Assembly (NCBI RefSeq): GCF_002934235.1
Contig: NZ_PTIS01000004.1
Coordinates: forward strand, 62,001 to 126,000
Origin: Clostridium algidicarnis DSM 15099
GTDB taxonomy: Bacteria > Bacillota > Clostridia > Clostridiales > Clostridiaceae
Length of the DNA: 64,000 nt
Direction: 5' to 3'
Both the position numbers and the translations under genes were made by a program. Shown here in pieces: positions 26,900 to 35,131 of this stretch (positions are counted from its first letter, which is position 1; each line of letters starts with the position of its first letter). The notes beneath the pieces are model-generated. The model worked only from the letters and a program-made list of their open reading frames with translations. It made no database searches and had not been told where the DNA came from.

Positions 26900-26951
26900 A
26901 GTAAATTTGAAAGATTGATTTAACAAAAGACTTTCAAATTTGCTTTTTTTA
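26900..26951 (+). terminator. Intrinsic terminator
   Basis: 14-bp stem AGTAAATTTGAAAG/CTTTCAAATTTGCT (one G-T pair) with a 17-base loop and a TTTTTTT run, 60 bases after the unknown gene. Confidence 0.85.
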
Positions 26952-27073
26952 TTTAATGATAAAAATTTATGATATAAAGTATATTATTATTTATTGTAGG
27001 TTTAAGTCATAACTGAAAGATATAACTAATATAATTTTATAAGAGTATAAATCTTTTGGATAGGAGTGATAAC

Positions 27074-27661
27074 GTGAAAGTAATCGTACTAAATAGGAAA
27101 AGATTAAAAATAACAACAGTTATAATTTTACTTATGGTAGTATTATTTAGTGCTGAAAAGATGTTTGATAATAATTTAAAGCTGGCGGCTTTAGTTAATA
27201 GTAATTTAGATGTGTTAAAGGAATATAAGGCATTAGAAAATAAATTTACATACAAACTTCCTGAAGACTTTGAAACTAAAGAAATAGATTTTGAAAGTAA
27301 GGAGATTGTATATCATAATGCTTTTAATTCTAAGGATCAGAAAATTTATGGATTCGTTCAAGTGTGGAATTATAAAGAAGATTTAAAGAGTTTTTTAGAT
27401 AAAAGCAAAGAGGTATCACTTAAAGAAAATACGGTAAAAGATTATAGTATACAAGAAATTAATATTAATGAAAATAAGGCCTATGCTATATGTTATACTA
27501 TGAAAAATGCTAAAGGATCAGTATATACAGCTAACGAGTTTTTCATAGATAATAAGGATAGTTATGTAAGGTTTTCTTTCTTTACTTTACAGAAAAACTA
27601 TAAAGAAAATATGTTGTCTATATTTAAAGGACTGGCGTCTAGTTTTAAATATGAAAAATGA
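27074..27661 (+). CDS. Unknown membrane-anchored extracytoplasmic protein
   Basis: A 195-residue protein with one N-terminal hydrophobic segment (about residues 12-28, TTVIILLMVVLFSAE) and an extracytoplasmic domain of about 160 residues. The segment from KLPEDFETKEIDF through GFVQVWNYKEDLKSFLDKS and FIDNKDSYVRFSFFTL resembles the PsbP-like fold loosely, but I cannot claim it. The start is GTG at 27074 with TAGGAGTG upstream. It has its own terminator before lgt, so it is transcribed alone. Function unknown. Confidence 0.65.
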   Translation: MKVIVLNRKRLKITTVIILLMVVLFSAEKMFDNNLKLAALVNSNLDVLKEYKALENKFTYKLPEDFETKEIDFESKEIVYHNAFNSKDQKIYGFVQVWNYKEDLKSFLDKSKEVSLKENTVKDYSIQEININENKAYAICYTMKNAKGSVYTANEFFIDNKDSYVRFSFFTLQKNYKENMLSIFKGLASSFKYEK

Positions 27662-27706
27662 TTTGCTTTAATTAAGTTAAAGTATTATAATTTTAATAAA
27701 AAGAAT

Positions 27707-27736
27707 AGAGAAGCTATATAGCTTCTCTTGTTTTTT
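27707..27736 (+). terminator. Intrinsic terminator before lgt
   Basis: Hairpin AGAGAAGCTATATAGCTTCTCT followed by TTGTTTTTT, ending 13 bases before the lgt start. The ribosome site of lgt follows immediately. Confidence 0.75.
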
Positions 27737-27748
27737 ATGGAGGTAAAT

Positions 27749-28519
27749 ATGAAACCAATTCTATTCACTATATTTGGAATAAATATATATGGATATGGAC
27801 TAATGATAGCCCTTGGAATATTGTTTGGATTTTTACTTTTAGATAAAAGGGCCAAAGATAAAGGTTATGATAGTGATACAATATTTGATGTTACTATATT
27901 TGCTATAATAGCAGGCGTTATAGGGGGAAAACTCTTATACATTATAACTGATATAAATGCAATAATTAATAATCCATCTATGCTCAAAGATGTAGGAAGT
28001 GGATTTGTCGTATATGGATCTATTATAGGAGGAGCTTTGGCGGTATACTTTTACTCAAAAAAGAATAAGTGGAATGTTTTAAAGATATTTGACTTAATGA
28101 TACCCAGCGTTTCTTTAGCACAAGCCTTTGGAAGAATAGGGTGCCTTCTTGCAGGATGTTGTTATGGTGCACCAACAAATTCTCCCTTAAGTATAACTTT
28201 TACAAATACTTTACTTGCACCACTTGGAATTCCACTTCATCCAACACAGATATATTCTTCTATTCTTGATCTATTATTAACTTTATTATTATTATGGTAT
28301 GATAAAAAAGAGCCAAAACAAGGCCGTGTATTTTCTATGTATATGATTTTATATAGTGTTGGAAGAATTTTAATAGAGTTTATAAGAGATGACCCAAGAG
28401 GAAATGTAGGTATATTTTCAACATCTCAATTTATAGGCATTATAACTATTGTATTAGGTATACTACTATTTAATGTAGATAAAATTAAAGGGAGATTGGT
28501 AAAGAGTGATAAAAAATAA
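27749..28519 (+). CDS. lgt: Prolipoprotein diacylglyceryl transferase
   Basis: A 256-residue polytopic enzyme that transfers diacylglycerol from phosphatidylglycerol to the lipobox cysteine of prelipoproteins. Signature stretches are GYGLMIALGI, the Lgt motif AQAFGRIGCLLAGCCYG, HPTQIYSS and GRILIEFIRDDPRG. The ATG at 27749 follows ATGGAGGT; an ATG seven codons earlier is rejected for lack of spacing. It overlaps the next gene, itself a lipoprotein, by 14 bases. Confidence 0.95.
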   Translation: MKPILFTIFGINIYGYGLMIALGILFGFLLLDKRAKDKGYDSDTIFDVTIFAIIAGVIGGKLLYIITDINAIINNPSMLKDVGSGFVVYGSIIGGALAVYFYSKKNKWNVLKIFDLMIPSVSLAQAFGRIGCLLAGCCYGAPTNSPLSITFTNTLLAPLGIPLHPTQIYSSILDLLLTLLLLWYDKKEPKQGRVFSMYMILYSVGRILIEFIRDDPRGNVGIFSTSQFIGIITIVLGILLFNVDKIKGRLVKSDKK

Positions 28520-29339
28520 AAAAGGGATAGTACTACTTTTTATGTTATCTTTAATTTGTCTATTTACTGGATGTACGAAAACAGAAAGTATTAAGGTGAA
28601 ACTTGGATATAAAAATCAAGATTTTGATTTCATAAAGCAAAATGATGTACCAAAGATAACAATTCAAAGTAATAGGGATAATGGGTTTAAATTTATAGTA
28701 ACAGATAAAAGAACTGTAAATGACATTTATAATATATTATCTAGCGGGAAAGCTGTTGAAGGAAAGACTAATTTAGATGCAGATTATACATTTGAAATTT
28801 ATGAAAATGAAGATAAAATACATAAGTTTAGTTATGTTGCTGGGATTCAAGAAAAAGGTATGGGTAATTTTTATGATGAAAGTAAGAATTATGTGGTTTC
28901 AAAAAGAATAGATAATGATATAATTAAAAATATGGCTACACTTAGAAAACCAAGAAATTTTGAAACATTATACTATGACTCAATACTTGCGTTTATAGAT
29001 CAAAATATTAAGAATACAATGAAAGATGAAAAGAAGATAGGCGTTAACATCTCAAATGATGTGGAAGTAGCTAAATATATGCTTTCTATTGATATAGAAG
29101 ACTTTAAGATAAATCTAAAAAACAAAATGAGTAATTTGAGTTTGGTAGAAGATAACAAGGAAGATTTCGATATATTGATTAATGTAAAAACTTATGGATA
29201 TAAGACAACAGTTTATAAAAGTGTAATTACACTATATAATAAAACAGATAATAGTGAAACTGATTATTATGTATGGTGTAAGAATGAAGATAAAGATTGG
29301 AAAATAAATATAACTGAAAAGAAGCCGCTAGACTTCTAA
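28506..29339 (+). CDS. Unknown lipoprotein encoded with lgt
   Basis: A 277-residue lipoprotein with signal peptide and lipobox LFTGC (Cys23 approx.). The mature part has a domain around residues 45-140 (PKITIQSNRDNGFKF, DADYTFEIYENEDKIHKFSY) that recalls small Firmicute immunoglobulin-like or YhfM-like domains, then a second half without recognised motifs. The GTG start lies inside the end of lgt (14-base overlap), so translation is coupled to the enzyme that would lipidate it. Function unknown; 22 bases later the Mrp ATPase begins. Confidence 0.7.
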   Translation: MIKNKKGIVLLFMLSLICLFTGCTKTESIKVKLGYKNQDFDFIKQNDVPKITIQSNRDNGFKFIVTDKRTVNDIYNILSSGKAVEGKTNLDADYTFEIYENEDKIHKFSYVAGIQEKGMGNFYDESKNYVVSKRIDNDIIKNMATLRKPRNFETLYYDSILAFIDQNIKNTMKDEKKIGVNISNDVEVAKYMLSIDIEDFKINLKNKMSNLSLVEDNKEDFDILINVKTYGYKTTVYKSVITLYNKTDNSETDYYVWCKNEDKDWKINITEKKPLDF

Positions 29340-29361
29340 TTTTATTGAAGGGGGATATTTT

Positions 29362-30207
29362 ATGAGTAGTTGTTCAAGTTGTCCTAGTAAAGATAAATGT
29401 AGTGTTAAAAAAGAAGGAAAAGAAAGCTCGTGTTCAAAGCTTTTACCAAAGCATGGTAACATAAAAAATATAATAGGAGTAATCAGTGGTAAGGGTGGGG
29501 TTGGAAAGTCTACAGTAACTGGTATCTTGGCTGTGGCATTAAGAAACCAAGGATATAGTGTTGGAGTGCTAGATGCAGATATAACAGGTCCTTCAATGCC
29601 TAGATTTTTTGGAATAAATGAAAGAAGAGCATCTATGATTCCATCGGGAGAAAAAGATGAGGTGAAATTTATTCCAATTGAAACCAAACTTGGAATTAAG
29701 GTTATATCAATAAATTTGCTTACAGAAGAAGAAGAACAACCTGTTATTTGGAGAGGTCCAATTATAACAGGGGTTTTAAATCAGATGTATTCCGATACTG
29801 AGTGGGGGGAATTAGATTATCTATTAATAGATATGCCACCAGGTACTGGAGACATAGCACTTACTGTAATGCAAAGCTTCCCTATATCTAATATGGTAGT
29901 TGTTTCAACACCTCAAGATATGGTTTCTATGATAGTTAAAAAGGTAGTAATAATGACAGAAAAACTTGGGGTAAATGTTAAAGGCGTAGTACAAAATATG
30001 GCTTACATAGAATGTGACAGTTGTGGGGAAAGAATGAGAGTATTTAGCAAAAAGTCTGCAGAGGAACAAGCTGAATATTTAGGATTACCACTTTTAGCAG
30101 AATTACCTATAAATTTAGATTTAGTAGAGAATTTAGAAGCTGGAACAGCAGAAGAATATGTAAGGGGACATAAAGAGTATAACGAAATAATAAATAAAAT
30201 AATATAA
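29362..30207 (+). CDS. Mrp/NBP35-family iron-sulfur carrier ATPase
   Basis: A 281-residue P-loop ATPase of the Mrp/ApbC/NBP35 family, which carries and delivers [4Fe-4S] clusters. An N-terminal cysteine cluster (CSSCPSKDKC, residues 4-13, plus Cys near 25) precedes the deviant Walker A GKGGVGKST, a DITGPSMPRFFG switch region, LIDMPPGTGD and a C-terminal CDSC pair. The N-terminal cysteines are typical of the archaeal/clostridial type. The nearby ferredoxin gene (91 bases downstream) supports an iron-sulfur role. Ribosome site AAGGGGG. Confidence 0.88.
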   Translation: MSSCSSCPSKDKCSVKKEGKESSCSKLLPKHGNIKNIIGVISGKGGVGKSTVTGILAVALRNQGYSVGVLDADITGPSMPRFFGINERRASMIPSGEKDEVKFIPIETKLGIKVISINLLTEEEEQPVIWRGPIITGVLNQMYSDTEWGELDYLLIDMPPGTGDIALTVMQSFPISNMVVVSTPQDMVSMIVKKVVIMTEKLGVNVKGVVQNMAYIECDSCGERMRVFSKKSAEEQAEYLGLPLLAELPINLDLVENLEAGTAEEYVRGHKEYNEIINKII

Positions 30208-30298
30208 TATATCTTTTAATAACTAAAAGCGTGCATAAACACTAGATATAATGCTCATAATAACTTTAAATAATTTAATATTAGTGGAGGTTTTTTTT

Positions 30299-30487
30299 AT
30301 GAAAGCTAATGTAGATAAAGATGTTTGTATAGGATGCGGATTATGTCCTTCTATATGCATAGAAGTATTTGAAATGGATGATGATGGCAAAGCAAAGGTA
30401 ATAGTAGATGAAGTACCAAAAGACCACATTGACGATGCTAAAGAAGCTGCTATAAGCTGCCCTGTAAATGCTATTTCAGTAGAATAA
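30299..30487 (+). CDS. Single-cluster [4Fe-4S] ferredoxin
   Basis: A 62-residue ferredoxin with CIGCGLC (Cys10, 13, 16) and a distal CP (Cys54) as the four cluster ligands; Cys20 replaces the usual proline of the CxxxCP motif, leaving one extra thiol. It resembles the Thermotoga-type monocluster ferredoxin rather than the two-cluster clostridial one. I start at ATG 30299 behind GGAGG; an ATG 16 codons upstream is not supported. It lies after the Mrp ATPase, suggesting an iron-sulfur delivery or electron-transfer partnership. Confidence 0.88.
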   Translation: MKANVDKDVCIGCGLCPSICIEVFEMDDDGKAKVIVDEVPKDHIDDAKEAAISCPVNAISVE

Positions 30488-30523
30488 AAAAGAACGGATT
30501 GTTTAGACAATCCGTTCTTTTTT
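30486..30523 (+). terminator. Strong intrinsic terminator after ferredoxin
   Basis: Perfect 17-bp stem AAAAAAGAACGGATTGT/ACAATCCGTTCTTTTTT with a TTAG tetraloop. Confidence 0.9.
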
Positions 30524-30552
30524 GTTAATATGTTAATGATTTATTGTTTTTG

Positions 30553-30732
30553 TTAGTAGAAGTCTAGAAGTCTTTGCTTTGATATAGATGAACAATTAGA
30601 AGAATATACATTTATATTATCTCCAGATTTTTTAAAACTAGAGGCTTTGTTTAAAGGCAATAAACAAAGAGTACAGTCTTCAAATATAATTAAGGCTTCT
30701 GATGATGAGTTTTCAATTATTTTACCTTTCAT
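30553..30732 (-). CDS. Small unknown cysteine-containing protein (59 residues)
   Basis: A 59-residue open frame beginning MKGKIIENSSSEALIIFE and ending KQRLLDFY. The ATG (30730-30732) follows AAGAGGTGAT on the minus strand with good spacing, and codon use is normal for the region. It contains Cys-x-x-Cys (DCTLC, residues 20 and 23) and one more cysteine near 47. No membrane segment. It lies between the ferredoxin terminator and the PadR gene. Function unknown; coding status is likely given the ribosome site. Confidence 0.6.
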   Translation of the reverse strand: MKGKIIENSSSEALIIFEDCTLCLLPLNKASSFKKSGDNINVYSSNCSSISKQRLLDFY

Positions 30733-30783
30733 ATATAAATCACCTCTTAATATATAGTATTACGAATAAGGTTAACTATATAC

Positions 30784-31236
30784 TTATAAATAAAGATCTT
30801 TATATATTAATTTAAATACTTCAAGAGCCTCTTCGATTTTGTTTTGTAAAAGAAACTTTTTGCTTTCTAACTCAACAGCCCCCTCTGTAGTTAATGTATA
30901 TATTTTCTGAAACTTTTTTTCTGGATTATCCCACTCACCTTTAACAAAGCCTTCCTTTTCATTCTTTTTAAGTATTGGATATATACCGCCAGTACTTGGT
31001 ACCCATAGCCCATTAGTTTTTTCGCCTATCTTATGTGATATATCATTTCCATTAGTAGGACCTAAACTTAAGATGTAAAGTACATATACAGGAAGAAGGC
31101 CTTTTGTAAAAACTTGGCCTACTGCTTCCTTTTCTTTTTGTACTTTTTTAAGTTCTGATAGTTTTCGTTTATATTCTTCATATAAGCGTTTTTCTTCAGA
31201 TTTTATTTCCTCATCACTAAAATCATTATTGTGCAT
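30784..31236 (-). CDS. PadR-family transcriptional regulator
   Basis: A 150-residue PadR-type winged-helix protein. An N-terminal charged extension (about 1-40) precedes the PadR domain: LLPVYVLYILSLGPTNGNDIS, the typical WVPSTGGIYPILKKNEKEGFVKG recognition and linker region (described in outline), and KIYTLTTEGA. These regulators usually repress neighbouring genes in response to small molecules. It lies 9 bases after degV and is probably co-transcribed with it from a promoter before 32100, where two overlapping palindromes look like its operator. Confidence 0.85.
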   Translation of the reverse strand: MHNNDFSDEEIKSEEKRLYEEYKRKLSELKKVQKEKEAVGQVFTKGLLPVYVLYILSLGPTNGNDISHKIGEKTNGLWVPSTGGIYPILKKNEKEGFVKGEWDNPEKKFQKIYTLTTEGAVELESKKFLLQNKIEEALEVFKLIYKDLYL

Positions 31237-31245
31237 ATAATAAAA

Positions 31246-32100
31246 CTACTCTTCTTTAAATATGGATATAGCTATGAAACCAGGGCCAGTATGAACACCT
31301 ACTACAGGACCTACTTCGCCAAAACCTACAGTAGTAACATTATTATAATCCTTTAACATATCACGTATCTTTATACATTCTTCTAGGGCATCACCATGAG
31401 CTACCCAAAGGCTAGCTTTATGTTTGTCTATCTCATTTTTTATTATAGTTAAAAATTTTGATAGAGCTTGTTTTTTTCCTCTTATTTTATCATAGGTATA
31501 ATAAACACCATCTTCGTTTATGGAGATTATAGGTTTTATATTAAGTAATTCTCCGATGGTTCCAGAGACTCTACCTATTCTGCCACCTTTTTTTAAATAT
31601 TCTAGGGTATCAACCATAAAGAAAACAGATACTTTATCCTTTATCTTTGGCAGACTAGATACTATTGATTCATAACTTTCACCTTTATCTATTAACTTAC
31701 CGCATTCTACTATTAGGGGAACTGTACCAAAAGATATTAATTTAGAATCAAAAATTGTAGATACTATTTCAGGATGATTTTCACTAATAAGCTTAAGGCT
31801 ATTTGAGGTTCCAGATAAGCCACTAGATATACAAATTGCTATTGCATGAGTATACCCTTCTATTTTCAATTTCTCAAAAAGATTATTCATATCATTCATT
31901 GATGGTAATGAGGTTTTAGGTATTTCAACTTTTAAATTATCATATACATATTGAGGTGTTATATCCACTCTATCAGTATATTCCTTATCACGATAAATCA
32001 CCTTAAGGGGTAGTATATGAACATTATATTTATTTATAAATTCTTCTGGTAAATCAGAAGTGCTATCTGCAATTAATGCTATTTTCTGTAGGTTTTCCAA
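31246..32100 (-). CDS. DegV-family fatty-acid-binding protein
   Basis: A 284-residue EDD-fold protein of the DegV/FakB family, which binds fatty acids for phosphorylation by the FakA kinase. N-terminal IALIADSTSDLPEE, the SGLSGTSNSL loop, GRIGRVSG and the C-terminal GEVGPVVGVHTGPG are typical. I place the start at TTG 32100 behind GGAGG; the frame extends five codons further but those overlap the ribosome site. It heads a degV-padR pair; no fakA is visible in the window. Confidence 0.85.
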   Translation of the reverse strand: MENLQKIALIADSTSDLPEEFINKYNVHILPLKVIYRDKEYTDRVDITPQYVYDNLKVEIPKTSLPSMNDMNNLFEKLKIEGYTHAIAICISSGLSGTSNSLKLISENHPEIVSTIFDSKLISFGTVPLIVECGKLIDKGESYESIVSSLPKIKDKVSVFFMVDTLEYLKKGGRIGRVSGTIGELLNIKPIISINEDGVYYTYDKIRGKKQALSKFLTIIKNEIDKHKASLWVAHGDALEECIKIRDMLKDYNNVTTVGFGEVGPVVGVHTGPGFIAISIFKEE

Positions 32101-32151
32101 ATTTAACGCCTCCAAAACTTTATTTATTCTATTATATCAACATTCAACAAC

Positions 32152-32185
32152 TATATCAATAGTGATATATATCAATAGTGATATA
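32152..32185. promoter_or_regulatory. Two overlapping palindromes upstream of degV-padR
   Basis: TATATCA-ATAG-TGATATA occurs at 32152-32169 and again at 32168-32185, a 16-bp period with a shared TA. Located 52 bases before the degV start, in the right place for a PadR operator. Confidence 0.6.
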
Positions 32186-32202
32186 GTTATTAAATTTATA
32201 TA

Positions 32203-32235
32203 AAAAAGATGTGTATAAGTGGTACGTCTTTTTAA
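32203..32235 (-). terminator. Possible terminator after yerB
   Basis: On the minus strand, AAAAAGACGT and ACATCTTTTT can pair with one mismatch across a short loop and end in a T-run. Located 54 bases past the yerB stop. Confidence 0.5.
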
Positions 32236-32288
32236 AATATAATATTTATATAATAAAGTCTTAAAGATATTAATAGTTAGCGACCTTT

Positions 32289-33290
32289 TTAATGAAGAGA
32301 TATTTCATTGGATTTATCTACTATATTCCACCAAGTTTTACCTTCACTTAATGAGACTATATTACCGTTCTCATCTTTTAACTCGGTGACACTATTTGAG
32401 TCTTTCTTACTCCAAAGTATTGGGATTACCTTACCTTGGCTTAATACATAGCCATTACCTTCACCAACTAAAGGTATTTCCACGTGAATTTTGTCTTTGC
32501 TTAAAGTTATAGTAGTTTGTTGAATAACTATGTTATTTAATTCTATTTCAGAGTTATTTGATTTGTCTATAAATATATCTTCACCAATAAACTTTTTATA
32601 TATACCTTCTTCATACTTATAAGATGTATCATAATATTTATTCATATTTATTTTTATATCCCTGCAATTTTTAAAATCTTTATTATTCCAATAAGAAGAA
32701 TCAAATTTTAAATTCGAAGTTGGAATTTTGTTAAATTGTTTTTCGGTTAATAGTGACGTTATTTTTTCACTTGACGTATAAAGGTTATGGGGAGGCTTTT
32801 TAGAATTATCTCTCCAATATGAATCACCAAATCTCATTTCATTTAGACTCATAAGATTATTTGAATCAATTGATTTTAAAGCATCTTCACTTCCTCCGCA
32901 ATGTGCAAAGGGAAGATCTAGGCTTTGAGATATTTCTATGAAATAAGGTCGTACACTTCGAATTGGGCCTATTTTTTTAGCTATTTCCATGTGAAATAGG
33001 GCTATGAACCTAGATATACCACCTTCGGCCATGGTTTCAAAAACAATGTCTGCATTAGATAATCCTGACTGAGGTCTGGCATCCTTTGAATTTTCTATTA
33101 TAGCCATAAAAGGTAGTGAGGTATTGTTTGAAGTCATGGGTTTACCTGTAAAAGGGAAGGTCTTTTCTTCTATAGAATCAGAAACATCAATAGGTAAAGG
33201 TTCAGTATTGTTAGGCATGATAGCTTCGCTAGATGAGCACCCGTATAAGATTGTAGAGATTATTAGTATAGATAAAATCTTTTTATTCAT
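32289..33290 (-). CDS. DUF3048 lipoprotein (YerB-like)
   Basis: A 333-residue lipoprotein: signal peptide with lipobox LYGC (Cys17), then the two DUF3048 domains (about 50-190 and 210-330; MAIIENSKDARPQSGLSNADIV, PHNLYTSSEKI, SLSEGKTWWNIVDKS in outline). DUF3048/YerB lipoproteins face outward in many Firmicutes; the biochemical function is unknown. ATG 33290 is preceded by TTAGGAGG. Upstream on the same strand lies an unusually GC-rich foldable element whose far end reaches 33467. See findings. Confidence 0.82.
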   Translation of the reverse strand: MNKKILSILIISTILYGCSSSEAIMPNNTEPLPIDVSDSIEEKTFPFTGKPMTSNNTSLPFMAIIENSKDARPQSGLSNADIVFETMAEGGISRFIALFHMEIAKKIGPIRSVRPYFIEISQSLDLPFAHCGGSEDALKSIDSNNLMSLNEMRFGDSYWRDNSKKPPHNLYTSSEKITSLLTEKQFNKIPTSNLKFDSSYWNNKDFKNCRDIKINMNKYYDTSYKYEEGIYKKFIGEDIFIDKSNNSEIELNNIVIQQTTITLSKDKIHVEIPLVGEGNGYVLSQGKVIPILWSKKDSNSVTELKDENGNIVSLSEGKTWWNIVDKSNEISLH

Positions 33291-33309
33291 CTTTTCCTCC
33301 TAAGGTTTA

Positions 33310-33467
33310 AATTTATCCGATGGCCACCATCCATAACACACCTATCCTCTTCAAGGTGGGGATGACGGATACTACGCCCCTTTATAAGTTCTTCTAATAC
33401 CAAGATGGAGAGAGGCATTCCTTATAAGCAAACTCCACCTGTGTCTAAGAATCACTTTATCATAGGG
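33310..33467. other. GC-rich, foldable intergenic element (candidate structured RNA or riboswitch)
   Basis: About 158 bases at clearly higher GC than the surrounding AT-rich gaps, with no open frame and several mutually compatible helices on either strand: TATCCG (33314-33319) with CGGATA (33366-33371), enclosing CATCC/GGATG (33328/33360) and CACCT/AGGTG (33339/33354); a short hairpin GATGG-CCA-CCATC at 33319-33331; TTATAAG/CTTATAA (33382/33421); and a competing AGGTGG/CCACCT (33354/33435) pairing. It sits between yerB (minus) and pepA (plus); on the minus strand it ends 11 bases before the yerB ribosome site. I do not recognise the family. Confidence 0.5.
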
Positions 33468-33615
33468 TAGTAATTAAAAAAATATAGATATTTAATTATA
33501 TGCCTTAAATAAATAATTAATTCCGATAAAACAAACAATAATGATTTTCTTTATTGGAATTGAATCTAAATTGAATTATACTGTATATAAAGAATAGATT
33601 GGAGAGGTGATTACG

Positions 33616-35091
33616 ATGGAATTTTTTATTAAAGATTTAAATTCTTCTGATTATGAGGGATTAATTTATCCACTTTTTTATGAGGATAATGGGGAAGATA
33701 CTTGTGATTGTGTAAAGTCTAAGGTTCAAAAATTAAAGAGCTCAGACAAGTTTAAAGGTGAATGTGGAGAAATATTTTGTATAGTAGAAGAGACTGAAGA
33801 TAAACTTCAATATACTTTATTATTAGGACTTGGGAAAAAAGAAGAACTAACTTCAGAAGGAATAAGGATAGCCTATTCTAAGGTTTTAAAAAAGGTAAAA
33901 GAACTTAAGCTTAGCATGATAGCTGTGAAAATGTTCAATTCAGAAAAGATATGTATAAAAAGAAGAATAAAGGCTATGTATGAAGGAATGGTTCTTGGAG
34001 ATTATAAGTTTGATAAGTATATAAGTGATAAAAAAGAATCTTCAGTAAAGAGCATATTTATAAAAGCTATTAAAGATGAAGACATAAATAAGGCACAAGA
34101 AGCATTAGATGAAATTAAGATTTTAACATCATCAGTTATTGAGGCAAGGAACTTAGTAAATGAACCAGCTAACATACTTTATCCTAAAGAATTAGCTAAA
34201 AGAGCTGAAAGGATCGGAGAAGAGTATGGATTTGAAGTGGATGTTTATGGCAAAGATAAAATAGAAGAATTAGGAATGCATTCATTTCTCGAGGTAGCTA
34301 AAGGTTCATCAAGATCTCCAAAGCTCATAGTTATGAGATACATGGGTGATGAAGAAAATAAAGAAGATATCCTAGGGCTTGTAGGTAAAGGTCTTACTTA
34401 TGATTCAGGTGGATATTCAATAAAGCCAACAGATGGAATGGTTATGATGAAAAGTGATATGGGTGGTGCGGCAGCTGTTATAGGAGCTATGGCATCTATA
34501 TCTAAGATGAAATTAAAGACTAATGTTGTTGCAGTTATTGCTTCTTGCGAAAATATGATTTCTGGAAAGGCTTACAAGCCAGGAGATATAATATCTTCTA
34601 TGGCAGGTAAAACTATAGAAGTATTAAATACAGATGCAGAAGGACGTTTAACATTAATAGACGCAGTTCATTATATAATAGAAAAAGAAAATGTAAGTAA
34701 GGTTATAGATTTGGCTACACTTACTGGAGCTGTATTAGTTGCTTTAGGTGATACTACAACAGGAGTGGTTACAAATAATAAAGACTTTTACAAAGAGCTT
34801 CAAAGAGCTTCAGAGCTTTCAGGAGAAAAGGTTTGGGAACTTCCATCCTTTGATGAATATAAAAAGCTTATTAAATCAGATATAGCAGATTATAAAAATA
34901 TTGGTGGAAGAAATGCTGGTACCATAACAGCAGGGTTATTTATAGGCGAATTTGTACAAAATAAGCCATGGTTACATTTAGATATAGCTGGAACAGCATG
35001 GAGCGAAAAAGATAATGGATACTTATCTAAAGGTGGAACAGGGGCAGGAGTTAGAACTTTATATTATTTAGCAAAAGAAAAGTGTGAGTAA
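33616..35091 (+). CDS. pepA: Leucyl aminopeptidase (M17)
   Basis: A 491-residue M17 aminopeptidase with an N-terminal macro-like domain (about 1-165) and a C-terminal dinuclear zinc domain (about 170-490). Active-site stretches: VGKGLTYDSGGYSIKP (Lys and Asp ligands), MKSDMGGAAAV and NTDAEGRLTLIDA (Asp/Glu ligands and Arg). Removes N-terminal residues from peptides; some family members also bind DNA, which cannot be judged here. I use ATG 33616 behind GGAGAGG; the in-frame GTG at 33607 lies inside the ribosome site. The upstream gap holds the structured element. Confidence 0.92.
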   Translation: MEFFIKDLNSSDYEGLIYPLFYEDNGEDTCDCVKSKVQKLKSSDKFKGECGEIFCIVEETEDKLQYTLLLGLGKKEELTSEGIRIAYSKVLKKVKELKLSMIAVKMFNSEKICIKRRIKAMYEGMVLGDYKFDKYISDKKESSVKSIFIKAIKDEDINKAQEALDEIKILTSSVIEARNLVNEPANILYPKELAKRAERIGEEYGFEVDVYGKDKIEELGMHSFLEVAKGSSRSPKLIVMRYMGDEENKEDILGLVGKGLTYDSGGYSIKPTDGMVMMKSDMGGAAAVIGAMASISKMKLKTNVVAVIASCENMISGKAYKPGDIISSMAGKTIEVLNTDAEGRLTLIDAVHYIIEKENVSKVIDLATLTGAVLVALGDTTTGVVTNNKDFYKELQRASELSGEKVWELPSFDEYKKLIKSDIADYKNIGGRNAGTITAGLFIGEFVQNKPWLHLDIAGTAWSEKDNGYLSKGGTGAGVRTLYYLAKEKCE

Positions 35092-35131
35092 ATAGTATGA
35101 AGTAAGAAGTAAAATGAAGGGAGAACTTTAT

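Noticed and set aside
33353-33381. AAGGTGGGGATGACG followed by GCCCC resembles a conserved 16S rRNA segment.
   Set aside because: Only about 15 bases agree from memory; spacing to GCCCC differs and flanking sequence does not match, so a chance match is likelier than an rRNA fragment.
33310-33467. Possible third T-box or known riboswitch.
   Set aside because: No GGTGGNACC element, no terminator with T-run, and no conserved core of the riboswitches I know.
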